A stretch of DNA of 64,000 nucleotides from Dirofilaria immitis (GCA_024305405.1 JAKNDB010000068.1:6005501-6069500); one strand, 5' to 3'. Shown: positions 17,707 through 32,850, counted from the first letter of the stretch. Numbers and translations are program-made. The notes: generated by a model not told the origin, from the sequence alone.

Positions 17707-19755
17707 TTATATTTAATTTGCATATTGATTTAGTTTAAGCTTATTATTATGTAGCTGCCAATTAGAATTTAGTGAAATGTTATGTTTAAGACCTCTTTGT
17801 ACCGTTATGGCCATCCTTTCTTATCACTATCTGGAATGTCTAGCAGGACCTAAATTGTAGTGTTCTTTTTTTAGTATTTTGCCACTTATCTGGAGTTGTA
17901 CTGAGCATTTTTTACTTTTATGATGGGTTCAATATTCTTGTTTATTATTTCGTTGTATTTTTCCGCTGATTTTTTCAACCCACAATAAAAGAAAAAGAAT
18001 TCGAGTTAATAAGCGCAGATATTCAAGATCATGGAGATAGCAGACGACAGCGCGGTATTTTTCGTTTGCTTGCCTTGCACATTTGGAATTTTTTTTTTTT
18101 TTGAAGAATACTATCCACTGAATCTTACTCTTGCTTATGCTAATTTCTTCTGAACCTGATTTAAAATTCTAAAATTTGATGAAATGTTCATGCATTCTTC
18201 CTTGTATCATAAAAAGATTTGGCTCCAATTGATGACTGATATTGGCTGCTCATCAGAATTTATTTATTGTTTTGCAATATTTATCTTTTTGAACTAAAAG
18301 GCATAAGTCCGAATCATGAGAATTTTTAATTTTGATTTAAACATATTAATCAATTTGATAATTAGCTTTTTGGCATGTTATTAAAACTTGATCGCGTACG
18401 CGGACTATGCAGTTTGGGAGACACAGCTAGTTCTTGAATAATTTTTGTCGGAGTTTAATAGTTAATTTCTTTTTTTTTTTAGATGAAAGATGCTCATAAT
18501 TTTCTTTTTCTTTTTATCTTTTTAGCTTATCCTTAATTAATCCCATCTTCTACCTTTTTCGTTTCAACAGAAAAATTTCAAATTGAATAAATTTTCATAT
18601 ATTGAATTTGGACAAAGGTAGAAAATTGGATTGATTTATGGAAGGGTATATATATATATACATACATATATATGCAAAGTTAGGATTAAATTACCCAGAA
18701 TTATATTTGCATATCACTGCTAGAAATCTATGATAAAAACGATGTAAAGTCGTCAAATGATGGCTTTTATTAATCATTCGTTTTGGTGCGGTTGAAGTTA
18801 ATTCCTTTTTTTCTGGGTCTTTGAAAAAGTGTTAGTGTTATTTATATGATATTGGTGTTACTGTTAATTGCTATCAATTTAACAATTATTAGCTAGTAAT
18901 AATTATCTTTGTTAGCTTTTGATCAATTCAGTCTTTATTACATTCCTTATTAATTCTAATCACTCAATTATAATTCATTTCAAACTTTAAGCACTTCAAT
19001 ATATATTGTTTTCAAAATATAGTAATCCATTTAATACATAATTATTTTTTTATCATAAAATATCATTGTTCATTTTAGAAGCTTTAAATAATTCATTATT
19101 TTTTCTCCTTTTTAATTTTTCTCTCTCTTCTTTCCCCATTATTTTGTTTTTTAATATTTCAGTTTTTGAATCTTTTAATGAATGAAGCATTTATATCTAT
19201 CGCTGTGATCAAAATATAAGTATAATTATATATTAATAATTAAATCTAACAAAAATATTACCGGTGTTATCGTAAAATAATGATATAATTTGTACAGCAA
19301 TGATGGTATTATTGATACAATAGTGGTACCATTTGTACAGTCAGCTAATATTCTCATAATTTAATTGTGATGTTAGTGGTACATAAGAGTATAACTAATT
19401 AACAAGTATCACAAAGTATAAGAGTAATAACTAATTTATAAATATGACGTAATACTACAGTAATTGTGTAGCGAATTTTTCGACATGCGAAATAACACAG
19501 ATAACACAATTATATATTGAACAGTATGATGGAGTATATGAGTATTATCATGACTATTCTTCATATATACCAAATATTACAGTATGAAACAGCAGCGGAA
19601 TAATTTTTAACTACGCCCCTATATATGAAGTAATACGATACGATACAGTAGCACGGCGGAATAATACGATTATTTAGTGTTATTGTTATGACTATACTTC
19701 ATGTTTTTATTTTTCTATAATTCTTTATATATTTTCTACAGGCGGGGAATGAATT
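17707..19755. other. Interval between prmt-7 and the proline-rich gene
   Basis: No conserved exon seen. It contains a short TA/TACA repeat at 18650-18680 and, from about 19300 to 19740, diverged repeated words (for example ATGACTAT with TTCAT, and GCGGAATAAT twice) that look like a decayed tandem array. A 41-codon hydrophobic ORF starting at ATG 18031 has no support beyond length. Confidence 0.45.
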
Positions 19756-19772
19756 ATGTCGCAAACGCCTAA
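19749..19772 (+). promoter_or_regulatory. Short upstream ORF overlapping the start of the proline-rich gene
   Basis: After the TTTTCTACAG acceptor (ending 19740) the first ATG (19749) opens a seven-codon ORF, MNYVANA, that ends at TAA 19770-19772 and overlaps the presumed main ATG (19756) in another frame. If the mRNA is trans-spliced at 19740, ribosomes meet this ATG first. Its effect on translation is not known. Confidence 0.4.
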
Positions 19773-21972
19773 ACAATCAAGCCGTGAAGGTGAACAACGG
19801 GACGAAAAAAACATAAACAACGTGGACAGCCAAAAATAATTCGGAATGCAGCTAGACCGTTGTCTGAAGTTTTAGTTCTCGATTCTCGCAAATCCAGAAG
19901 ACGAGCAATAAATGGCCAAGAATCAACATTGCCAGCTCCACTGCCATTGAGAGAAACAATAAACTCCTCGTTACATTTTCAGAATAGTACTGGGCCAACT
20001 ATTACTTCAGAAACAGATCTGAAAGATAATTCACCTCGAACTCGCTCAACTCAGCGAAAATCTAGACGACAGCGACTGGAAATTTCATCACGAGTAGACC
20101 CAACTTCATGCCCTCAACGAACCCGAAAGCCACAAATTCTTGGAAAACAGCTTCTGGACAATTGTTACGTGAAACAGTGGTACCTTTGCAGAGAAGTCAA
20201 TTACTAGAAGGGAATATGCACGATCGTCATGACTATTACCAGCAAGCAGTCGAAGAATTACCACCAGAAGGAACCTACATACCATCAGGAAAACGTCAAG
20301 CTTTATTGGGACGTGGAAAGATGTTGGCGGATGAATCAATGAGATCCGCATATCCCAGTCTTCCTCCAACTTTATTTAGACGACTTCCTCCTCCAAATAT
20401 GCGTGATTTTTCCCGGGCTACTTTCCCAATGCCTGGATTTAATCCAGCATTTGGAGGAGCACCGCCTGGCTTCTATCTTCCACCTCAGGCAGCATCCGGA
20501 ACTGGTGCACCACCTGGATTCTATGTACCGCTTCAGGCAGTACCAGGAAATGGTATACCACCCGGATTCATACCACATGGATTCCATTCATCGCCTCATT
20601 ATATGTATGGGGTTAATGCAGTACCCAGATGTTATCCACCACCACCAATTACAGCTGGAGCTACTACACCAGGCGCAATCTATCCATTCCCTCAGGTACC
20701 AATCGGAGTAACTGGTACACCATTCGGATTTTATCCACCACTTCATTCTGTACCAGGATTCGGTCCACCATCCAGATTTTATTCTCCATCATCCCAACCA
20801 ATAAATCCAACTCCTATGATGTTGCCTACTTCTCAGCAAAGTTTTAGTCGCGAAAAATTAGAGCAAATATCGATGATGCCACAACCAACAATCCCCGCTC
20901 GACTTCAGCCACCAATTGGTAACGAAATTTTCGGTTCAATGCCAACTGCTTCAGTCTCAATTGCTACTACCGCTGTTCCACCAGCTTTGACGGCTGGAGC
21001 TAAGGCACCATCTCAGGTCTTTATAACTCATCTATTCCATATCATCATTCATAATAATCATATCATTCATTATCATAATTAATTTACGTTACTCTTCCAC
21101 GCGTTGGAAATTAAACAAACTTTATTATTTCTTTTCTATTTATTACCATCAATTTAATTGCTTATATTTACAAACAATGCATATCGAATATTTTGCTAGC
21201 AAAAACTTAAAAATAAATGATATAATCTAAAATAAAGCACATTCCTTCTCCTTTTTTATCATATCACATTTCTTATCAATTTTTACTTTTAAAAAGGTAA
21301 ACGTTTTGAATATAGCATTAAGAATATGAAACATAAAGCAAAAAGAAGTCTTATTTTAATTTTTTTCTTTCATTTATTCATAAAATGAATAATTCTTTCA
21401 GCAAAAAATAATTGAACAAGAATGGCTACAATCAAAGTATGATATAGATGTACAGGATAGAGTAATCTCTCCACGATCAGAACCTTTTACAGTTACAGCT
21501 ACTACCATAACATCCAATGAATTGTTCGAATTAACTCCACAATTCAGTCTTCCTATCGTACGATTATTTGGTGGCTTATTTGTTCATAATTGTGAAGAGG
21601 TTCGTTTTCTCTCTCCTTTTTCTTTTCTCTCCTCCTCCTCCTCTCTCTCTCTCTCGGTATTAAAGAAATTTCTTGTAATTATGGATTTTTAAAATTTTTA
21701 TATGAATTAAACTTTAAATTTAAGGATTTCTAAAATAGTACAAACTGCTAAACTGAATATATATTGTAATAAAATTACACATTTTACTTCTACCTATCAT
21801 GTTGTGTGATAAAATTAAATTATAGCTTACCTTATTTTGATAATATTGATGAAGATGATTGGCTTAGTTGTAATCATATTTTACAATTCTCCATAACTAT
21901 TTTTGAAATATTTTGAAAAATTTGCAGTCTCATTATGTCACAAGTGGTTCGATGCCTCTTGTAGCATGCTGA
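19756..21972 (+). CDS. Proline-rich protein of unknown function, frame-disrupted
   Basis: I do not recognise this protein. Exons: 19756-21016, 21402-21599, 21928-21972; stop TGA 21970. The first about 110 residues are very basic and Ser/Arg-rich (SRKSRRR, STQRKSRRQR) and look disordered. The middle (20350-20830) is Pro/Gly/aromatic-rich with a loose repeat, variants of PPGFY-x-PLQAVPG, PPGFYLPPQAASG, TPFGFYPPLHSVPG. The last two exons look more ordered: EQEWLQSKYDIDVQDRVI and FELTPQFSLPIVRLFGGLF. Two frame changes occur: one in A7 at 19805-19811, needed to leave the early stop at 19837-19839, and one between about 20108 and 20180, where the basic frame hands over to the frame of the proline-rich part. 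Such composition occurs in RNA-binding and mRNP scaffold proteins, but that is only compositional inference. Intron 2 begins with a polypyrimidine repeat. Confidence 0.65.
21606..21655 (+). repeat. Polypyrimidine (CTC/CT)n microsatellite
   Basis: Continuous C/T tract with CTCCTCCTC followed by (CT)n, just inside the second intron of the proline-rich gene. Confidence 0.8.
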
Positions 21973-23324
21973 AAATGCTGCATTTTCTTTGGTAAAATTA
22001 TTATTATTCTTTTGTTTTTGTATTAATTAAGGATTTTTAGAAGAAAAAGCATAATTAATTTACCTATTTGATTACTTTGTATATTAATTACTTCGTCGAA
22101 AGTTTTATTTAGAAAAAATGGAAAAGAAGTTTGTGAAAAATGATGCCATTTTGTTTGAAAATCAGAAAAATCATTAGGAGAATTTTCAGAGGAAGTTAAT
22201 CGAAAGTTCAAAGGTCAAAAAAATTAAAGCTGCCATTTGCAATCGTTAGCTTTCAAAATCTTTTTTAATGAATATGAATGACTAATCGATCGACTGTCTT
22301 ATAATAAACAAATGTGGAACGATAATTATTTTTGATCTGATAATAGCCCATTATCTTTGATTATTTCTGGATATCTGTGTATCCAGCCGTTTCTTCTTGT
22401 GCAATTCTTGTGCAACTGTCAACGTCTTATCTTTATCAGAAAACTATTTTTTTACGTAATTCACTTAGTTTATAACATGAACTTCGATGTTTGACATTTT
22501 CGCTCTTTCATCAGTCTAGGAATTCATCTTAATCCAGTCCATATATCCGAGAATAACATTTATACATTTTCAACCTATTCATTATATCATTCTGCAAGTG
22601 TGAATGTATCTTTCGTATCACTCATGTCATTGTTAACTTTTTAATCCATCTTTTCAAACAATTATCTTCTCACATAATCCATGTAATTTGATACATAAGC
22701 AAAAAGTTTAATTTATTTAAAAAACTTCGAATAATTTAATTTATAAAAAAATTCAAAAAATGAATGTACGAATTGAATAACACTCTGAGGAGATAATCAT
22801 CATCATAGAATAAATTGATATCAAAACATTACTATACGGATGCGTTCGTGATTTATTATGAATAACGTGCATGAAATTCCGATAAATCTGAATAAATTCA
22901 CTTTGGTAGAACATCAAATCATTTAACCAGTCGTAATTCCTGATCGATCAATGTGTCCATAAGATTCACATCATTGAAATGGCATGGTTCTATTTTTATT
23001 GAAGGCTTTGAGATGATCGTTTTCATGTAGTCCTAAAATATTCTAATGACACATCGATGCGTTTCAAACCAACCGAAGATTAGGAATTGTATAAGTTTTA
23101 GGATGGATGGTCAAGGTTGAGAGATTGCTGGGTCGTGTAGTGTTTTTATGTCAGTTGTTTATATAGTATCTTTAACATCCTAACGAAAGTAAGACGAGAT
23201 CCTGGGGGAGCTTTTGAATAATGTTTCTCTCCAAGAATCGGGAATTCGTCGGTATTTCAATTATTTTGTACATGCTTCAACGTCACTTGTACTGAATTAC
23301 TTCGGGCAAATTTTCAGATTAAAT
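21973..23324. other. Interval between the proline-rich gene and ubq-2
   Basis: No coding exon recognised on either strand. The last about 300 bp (23020-23320) are less AT-rich and probably contain the promoter of the highly expressed ubiquitin-L40 gene; a TTTTCAG acceptor at 23317 precedes its ATG. Confidence 0.5.
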
Positions 23325-24631
<1,307 letters not shown>

Positions 24632-24681
24632 GCCCGAAATGATCTTGCGATGTTTATAAGAGTATATGATTTCTAAAGCGA

Positions 24682-24687
24682 AATAAA
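24682..24687 (+). terminator. Probable poly(A) signal of ubq-2
   Basis: AATAAA 51 bp after the ubq-2 stop codon. Confidence 0.6.
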
Positions 24688-27600
24688 TATTGAATTTTTT
24701 GATTTCATATGAACAGCAGCAAAATTAAAAGACTTTTGGATTGTAAATGGATATTATGATATTCATTTTTCTTGGAAAAATCAATAACTGCTATATTCTA
24801 GAAACTAAATATTTGAAGACAGAAAGTGTTAACTTTTGTCTTCAACTTAATCCATGCTTTTGTGAAAATATATCACACTGACTTTATAGTAATCGTCTAA
24901 TTGAGGAAGGAAAAAAGTGCAAAGGTAGAGAAATGACAATAGAGAATAATGATTTCTGCAACGTTTTATTCTTTTTACAAATAAGAGCTGTCTAAAACTG
25001 GAAGTATGTTTTAATAATATTTGCGCTATGTATTATCAACAGACATCCAATATTTGCATTTGTCGTCATAACTACTATCTGCTCTAAGCTTTGTCTTGTA
25101 TTGTTGTCACTGCTTTGAGTATGCAATGGTTCTTAGTTAATTACAGCCACGATCAAGAGATGTTCTATATTATATCCATCGTAATTAAATATTTTATTTG
25201 CACTGGGTTTTCGTTTCAGTTTTCGCATATGTGAATAAATTGCACTCAAAAAATCCGAATTAGTTTAATTTGCTTAGTTTTACTAATTGGTTTTTTAAGT
25301 GTAGAACTTTCAGGTTTGTTTAAAAACTGGAGATTTAGGTGGCATGAATTGATTGAAGTAATCTTTGAATACGCTTATAAGGCTTCCTTACCCCAATACT
25401 GTTACCAAAACAATTCCTTCATTTTATGCTTTCTATCTCTCAGATGCTATATAGTTGAGTAATGAAAAAAATTTTCGAAAAGCAAATTTTATCAAAATAC
25501 CTATGATTTAACTTAGAATAGTACGTTTGATCAGTTTTTCAGAGATGGTCCCTTTTGATGCATCAATTTTTTCAGCGACAATCATGGCGATTTTGAACTG
25601 GTTGAATGTTTTAATAGTGAGAAGATAGCGGGGAAAAGGGAACGGGATAGAAAAAGAAGAATGATGATTTCACGAAGTTTGTTTATGTAATAAGATAGCG
25701 CGAGCGAGAGAATGAAGAAACAAATAACCGACTTTTAGAATTGGTGAAATTATTATCATAAAATCGATTTTCGAAGTTCGCACTCATTCGATCTTGCATG
25801 CAGCCTTCATGGTTCATCATCGTCCCTTTTTCATTTTTCCTTCCGACTATTTGATGACGACTGCTGAAAATTTTCTTCATCTATTCAGTTAACTTTTTAT
25901 TCAACAAATTCATTCAATCCGACCACTTTTTTTCCTTTTTTTTATCCATTAAAAGTTTAGGTTGGTAGAAATGTGCAGATAATAAATTTATTTTAAATTT
26001 TACGCTTAATATTTGTTTAAGCTTTGATATTTATTCCAGATTTTACATAACGATTTAATTAATTAATTCTCAATTTTTTCTTTTTATTCATGGTGCGTGA
26101 ATGTGAGCGTAAACAAGTTTATATGCTTTACAAAATTTCTATAAAGAAAAGAAATGAAATGAAGTGGAGTTTATGCCAAATTTAATTAAAAAAATAGTAA
26201 TTAAATTGATCTTATTGCAGTTTTTCATAACAGTCTTTTCAAATATCTTTAATGAGTTAATGCGGGACTGAAGTAAAAGCGATAAAAAAAAGAAAAAACA
26301 GTGTAATCTTTAACATACGTCTTGTAATAGATGATAATTGACACAATTAAATAATTTCTACTCTATTTCTTAAATGAATATTATTATTGGTTGCAATTTC
26401 AATACATCATTACAAATTCTAAAATATAATAATGAAATTCGAGAAAGCCGTTGAATAATTTCCATGAACTAGATGCATTTGCAAAACATGCAAAAATGCA
26501 GTTTATGTAAACAGTTACAGTATAGCGCAATATAATATAAACAATAGAATGTGTGGTTTTAAAAGAAAAACGAACAATAGATTAAATTAGATTAAATTTA
26601 GGTCGAAACTTCGATTCAAAGTTTTTGTTTACTTAACTGTAATAATTATTTCAAATAAGTGTGCATATACTTATCCATTTCATAATAGCAGCATTTTCCC
26701 TGTATAATAAACTATACTTTCCCGTTTCGAAATAATAATTGTTCTGCAAAATTAAAATTTAAAATCAAATTCTATTTGATATCACAATGATCGATTTTTA
26801 TAAATACATATATCATTGTATCAATCAAATTTAAGGAATTTCAACTTGAATGTAGAACAAATAATTATTTAGATTTAGTGAGTGAAATTCAGTAGCCATG
26901 AACAGAAATGAAATTCATTATTTCTTTATGAAAAAATCTTTTGATTCACTTTATATATTTAAAAGCACTTGTTATTGCAGCATATTTCTCTCCTTTTTTG
27001 TAATGTTTTGAAGTAAATGAAAAGAACAACGGTAATAGAAGGAGAGAATGCGATTTGCGACTTTAAATTTATCGATAAGAAGTTGATAAGAAATATTTTA
27101 GGATATTTTAAATTTGTGACATTCTAAATATCTCCTATCTTTTTTGTTTTCGTCCTTTTTGAGAGTCCAAAATTTTAAATTAAGTTTTTTAAATGAAATG
27201 CAAATATTCTCAGCTTTGGTTTACAAAGTGAAAAAACAAAATTGCGATGTGAGTAAAATTCATACTTCCCTTATTTCTTTTCAGTTTAAAAATTGATAAT
27301 CAATTAAAATCCCAGAATTGATAACTATTTATGTCTATTAGTTATATAATCGTTAATATTGTCTAGAAAAAGTTAGAAATGGATAAATGAGATAAAAATT
27401 GGTAATGGAATTTGAATGAATGAATTGAAAGGACTTGATCTAACAACTAAATATCATATATTTCAATTGGTATAGATATGTATTTCAATGTGTTCTTGTC
27501 AGATATATTACTATAAGTATATTACGTTGACAATCTTGCAAGATGATAAGATGAAATTTAAAAAATAAAATAAATTATAGAGAAAATGCCAAAATTTATA

Positions 27601-29406
27601 TCCCTTATCTTACTCTTCTCTCTCCTTTTTAAAATTGGAAAGAATAATAAAAATAATAAATGAATGGAAATGAGTTACTTAGCTAATATACATATTTGTA
27701 AAATTATTTATAATTTAAGAAACATTGATATTAGAAAATTATTATAAAAATGTTTTCTAAAATCTTATCAACAATTATGAATTTTAAAAAGTTGGAAATT
27801 TATTATTTCATATAATACGTTTGCTTTTTTATTTAAATTATTAATAATAGTTATAAATATTTGAAAAAAAAATTCCTTTAAGCATATCAATTTTAACGTA
27901 AACGAAACAAAAATTAAAAATGAAATTTAAATGAAATTTTGATTTGCGTGATTCATGCCAAAATTTTGTGATTACATACATTTTGTAACACGCGTAAACA
28001 GTGAACGTCAACTAAATAATAATCATATCACAGAATGGTAACAAAGAGAAAAAATTAAACTACAAAAATCAATATATAGTGTTTAATTATCATCTCTTAT
28101 TAACAGTTGAAATAATTTTTTTTTCATTATTATTAAATGTGCATGTGCATGTTTATGTGAAAATGCATTCATGCATATATATATATATGTTATCATAGCA
28201 CAACTTAATTTAAAATTTGCTAAATATCTGTGAAGGTCAAAAGATCAATTAGCATGTCGACAAATTAATGATTTATTTATGGCCGGATATTTCTATAATA
28301 AAACGATTAGTTTGATCATTTCATCATATCTATATTCTATGAAATATTTCGTTTTTCTGATAATATATGCGTGTGTATCTATCGGTTTCAATTATTTGAT
28401 ACATTCAATGATAAATGATTAGTAAATGATCATACATACTGGTATAATATTTTTACTTTTTTATTTTTAAGTTATCAATTTACGATAAGGAATAATCCAT
28501 TATTATTTAAGAGTATTCAAGTAACTGACTCATTTTTTTCTTTTTTATACTTTATTTTGACTTTTCTTTTTGGAATTCCAAAATTCGAGATAAATTGAAC
28601 AGAATAATTTTTACCTTGACCTTAATTTTCCCGATCAACTTGACCACCTTTATATATTTCATTCACGTCATCTTCCTTTTCTATTCTATTCGATTCTTTT
28701 CCATTTCTAATTATTTCTAATTCAGTCGTAGTATTGCGGCGTCAAAATTTAATTTCGTTTGTTTTTATTTCAAATTGAAATAGTTGTGCTATTTTAATTT
28801 AAATTAATTAGTAGTAGAACCGAAATATTATACAATTAACATATTTGATAAATTAATATGTATTCTACGAATAAATACATTTCATGTATTTTATATTGAA
28901 TTAACTTAAAAAGTGTAAAGCATTTCTTTCATACGTCATTATCACGCGAGTTTTACGTGTTCCAATCAATTCTATTCAATTAATTTCATTATTTGACACT
29001 TTTAAATAGTTTACACAGAAATTGCCATCATATCATGTATTATAACTGAATGATTGTAATCATTTTTGAACAAAAATCACTAATTATTTTCGATTGATTT
29101 GAAGAGAACATTTATTTCTGAGATATTTTACCTTTCAATGCGATGTTTTTACCGCAAATTTTAGAAAAAAATATTGAAAAGTGAGATACAATAGAAATGA
29201 TAATGATATAAGGAAAAAGAGAAAGGATAAGAGGATAGAAATTGATACTTAATATTTCAGGGATAAAAACAAAATAGTGGATGATCATGGATTTATAAAT
29301 ATTAGAAAAAATTTGTCAAATATTTGTTTACAATTTCCATCGATTTCAAAGAGATAATTTAGTTGTATCGGGTGAAATTAAATAAAAATTCATCACTTTC
29401 ACTATC

Positions 29407-29429
29407 AATAATAATAATAATAATAATAT
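29407..29429 (+). repeat. (AAT)n microsatellite
   Basis: About seven AAT units in a row, inside the gene-poor region. Confidence 0.8.
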
Positions 29430-30236
29430 TAATAGTAATATGGTACACTTACTTCAATTACTTAAAAATTTGCTTTTTTGGCGATTGAAAAGTTTTGGAC
29501 AAAAAAACCTCTTAAAATTGCTAATTTTATACAAAATTGCTTTTATTGAATGTGAAAAGTAGTAAATTTTGTTGTATTAAATAGTTAACGCTTACATAAT
29601 TTCGTATTTGAATAATTTTCCCATTTCTTGAAATATTCCTTTATAATTTTTAATTTTGTTTACTTTTCTAATTGTCCTAAGTCTTTTCTACTCTCTTTGA
29701 GAAAGTTTAACCTTTTAGAATTGATTGGAAAATAACGTATTTTTCCAATCAAACAAAAAAAAAAAATTTGCTTTTTCAAATAAATTTTCAATAAATCCAT
29801 TTGAACAGTTTCGTATTGGTTTATAACACTTATTTCTTTTTTAAATTTCCAATGTCGTGCTTTAATTAAAAATAAGCATTTTTCTAACGCTTTTTTTATC
29901 CAAACTTATTAGAAAAAAACGAATAACTTTCGAAGAGATTTCTCATTCGATGATATCATAACTTAAGAAAAAACAAAAAATTTTTGATTGTGTGTGGCCT
30001 TTATTTGATAATTTCATTGATAATGCACTGTTTCTGCAAAATTTTTGAAGAAAAAAAAGGAAAAAATTTAGCTCTTATTGATAATTTCTAATGTTTAATG
30101 TTATTTGATACAAGAAAATTTAAGTAATGTAAATATTGCCAATAGATGTATAATTGATTAGATTTTCGATTCGACAAAATTTTCCCTAACACAAAGTATA
30201 ATAGTATAATTTTAGTTTAATCGAACTTTTTCATAC

Positions 30237-30316
30237 ATTTACACGCACATAAACACACATGTACATACGCACACACATATATACACATATATATATATAT
30301 ACATATATATACATTC
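30237..30316 (+). repeat. CA/TA-rich simple repeat
   Basis: Degenerate ACAC/CATA/ATAT tract of about 80 bp. Confidence 0.75.
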
Positions 30317-30833
30317 CATCTTTCTTTTTCAAGTCAAATAAAATCATTTTTTGACGTAAGGAAATGTTAAAGTACAATGAACAAATAATTTTTATATGAT
30401 ATAGCAATTAATTAATTTAGCGTTAATCATCATAAGCGAAATCTTTCCCCTATTACATCATCGAAAAATCATTAGCGCATCATATATTACTACATTTTAT
30501 TGATGTTTAAAGATTTCATTTCTGAAAATTTTTCATATGATTTTGGAGAAAAATTATAAGATTGAAAATAGGATAAATATTTCAGATATATAGAATAATT
30601 GAAGCAGCGTATAAGAAAGATGTTATGTAGTTTATTCGTTCTTTCAGTGTAAAATTAAAATTGAAAGAATAAGTTTTTTAATAAAGAAATAAATTAAGAA
30701 TTGGTGAATGACAATATTTAAGATTATCACTATGAGAAATGAATCATAATTTTTTTAATCTGTTTGAGAAAAATTATTTCATATGGTGGGCTGCGTAAAT
30801 TTTACATATTAAAAGTTGGGTTGCATAAGTTAC

Positions 30834-30964
30834 CTTGCATAATGGTGCTGATGAGGAGTGGTGGATTGTTTTGAGCATTGCATGATTGGTGCTGGGCAGG
30901 GCTGTTCAAGCGTTTGCTTACTCATTTTCAACGTTTTATAGGTAATATGCATGGTGCTATTGAA
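30834..30964 (-). CDS. Candidate isolated coding exon, unknown gene
   Basis: On the minus strand an acceptor ATTACAG (exon starting at 30964) is followed by ATG at 30952 and 39 open codons, and the exon ends in GCAAG at 30834 with a good GTAACT donor. The predicted peptide includes MSKQTLEQPCPAPIMQCSKQ and ends TTPHQHHYAR. G+C content here is well above the surrounding intergenic DNA, and the exon shape (acceptor, start, open frame, donor) is complete, which is why I list it. I do not recognise the sequence and cannot find the next exon to its left on the minus strand. It may be the first coding exon of a gene with long introns, or chance. Confidence 0.25.
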
Positions 30965-31305
30965 CTGTAATCGATAGAACCATTCCACGAAACTACTGTA
31001 ACTCCCTTTCAAATTAACCTATTTAGCAACTTATAAAATTATTTGTTTCTAACAATTTTAAGGCTTCTAATTAGGAAATATTCTGTAAAAGTTCAAGTAA
31101 AAACTATATTGCAATAAAATATATTAATGAAAGCATATTGTAATCGTCCTATCAGGAATTTTACATAACACCTCCAGGAATCATATGGTAACGATTTAAT
31201 GATAAAGCCCAGTTTCCAATGGTAAACACAATTTCCTTGCAAAAATCAATTTCTTGATTTTTTAGAACTTCATCATCTTTTATTGCTCTTAGCAGTGTAT
31301 CTATT

Positions 31306-31470
31306 CACATACATTCATATACACATACATATATATATACCTCATAAACATACGCATCTATTTATATATACATACATCCATACATACACATACACTATAT
31401 ACACATGCACACATACATATCCACACATGCATATCCACATAGGCACATATATACACATACATAATGTACA
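31306..31470 (+). repeat. Long degenerate (CATA/CACA)n repeat
   Basis: About 165 bp of CAT, ACA and TATA units. It produces a long open frame rich in Tyr, His, Thr and Ile that is an artefact of the repeat. Confidence 0.85.
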
Positions 31471-32850
31471 TATAGTATTCATATTTCCGCAAGGAATCTT
31501 TTCCCTAACTGACAGCTACTTTTTTATAAATTTAGCTTTTCTTGCTGATATAATTTTCAATTTTTCAATTCAATTCAGTGAGTGAATTAGTATTTCCCAT
31601 TTGCGTATATGTAAGGTTAATTAATATAAAGTTTTATTTGTTATAAAAAGACGAAGGTATGTGTTTAATTGACTGCTCGTGATGTAATACCAATTTAATG
31701 CAATTTTTATTATTATCTTATTGTTAAAATTGAAGTGAATCATTTGCAATTAGTATGAGAATATCTTTCTTCATTATCTCTCCTTTATTACACTTTTTAT
31801 TTTTATCGCTTGCTATGAATTCATGATTAACGATGCATCTACGATAATTAAAATATTGCTTTTATGAAATTTGAAACGGAAGATAGCAATAGAAATGGAA
31901 GTAAATCTTAAGCAGTATATTAGGAATGATATTTTTGATTTTTTCTGTCGTTTTATTTATTCAAGCTATTCATAATTCCTTGACATTTATCAGTGATGTC
32001 GTTTTTATGGAAATATATGTAGTTTATATTTGGTGACATTTTTGTTCCTTTTCTTAAATCTCGATAACGAAATAAACTTAGTGATAGAAATATATCGATT
32101 TTTCCTTTTTAATAGTAATATTTACAGAATATCACCATTATTTTTTATCAGTTATTATCAATAATATGTTATTAATCATCATTACCAAAAGTTATTTCAG
32201 TTTTACTTAAATATTATTATGACATTATCATTAATCATTAGATAACTCATAGAATATATGATATATGATATACGAATGATTGTCGTCATACTTTTTCTGG
32301 ATTAAGAAATAAATCGCATTCGTAACTTGAAATGCTTCAGACTATCAACTTATATATATTATGCGAGTTGATTTGCCTTTTATTATTGAAGATAAAATTT
32401 TATCTTCAAATAATATAGAAATATATGTTAATATTTGCATTTTTCATCATCATTCTTTATCAACATGGTAAATTAATTAGCTTTATAGCACTGGATAATA
32501 ATTTTAGAATGACTAATATATATTGCAAGCATTTCGATTCATTATCACCTAATAAAATCCTGCAATGATTAAATTGATAATATCATAAATTTAGTTGTAC
32601 AATAGTAATCATATTCTGGATAAGAGTAATTATCGAATCTAATTACTATTTGTTTGATTTTGCTTGAGAATTGCTAAATTTGTTTTTCTATTAAATTCTT
32701 CAATCGTAATATTTTCCGTTGTTATCATTATTGTTGCCATGATATTTTTGAGCAGGATTATAAAATCGTACTGATTTAAAGTTTGAAGCATGGCAAGTAA
32801 ATGACATATTTATCAGTTTTAATTTCTTTTCTTATTTTTATTTTCAGATT

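Noticed and set aside
18031..18153. 41-codon hydrophobic ORF after prmt-7
   Set aside because: Interrupted by a long T run that creates the Phe stretch; no splice or conservation evidence.
31283..31585. 100-codon open frame rich in Tyr, His, Thr and Ile
   Set aside because: It is the translation of a CATA/CACA simple repeat; it has no splice context or conservation signal.
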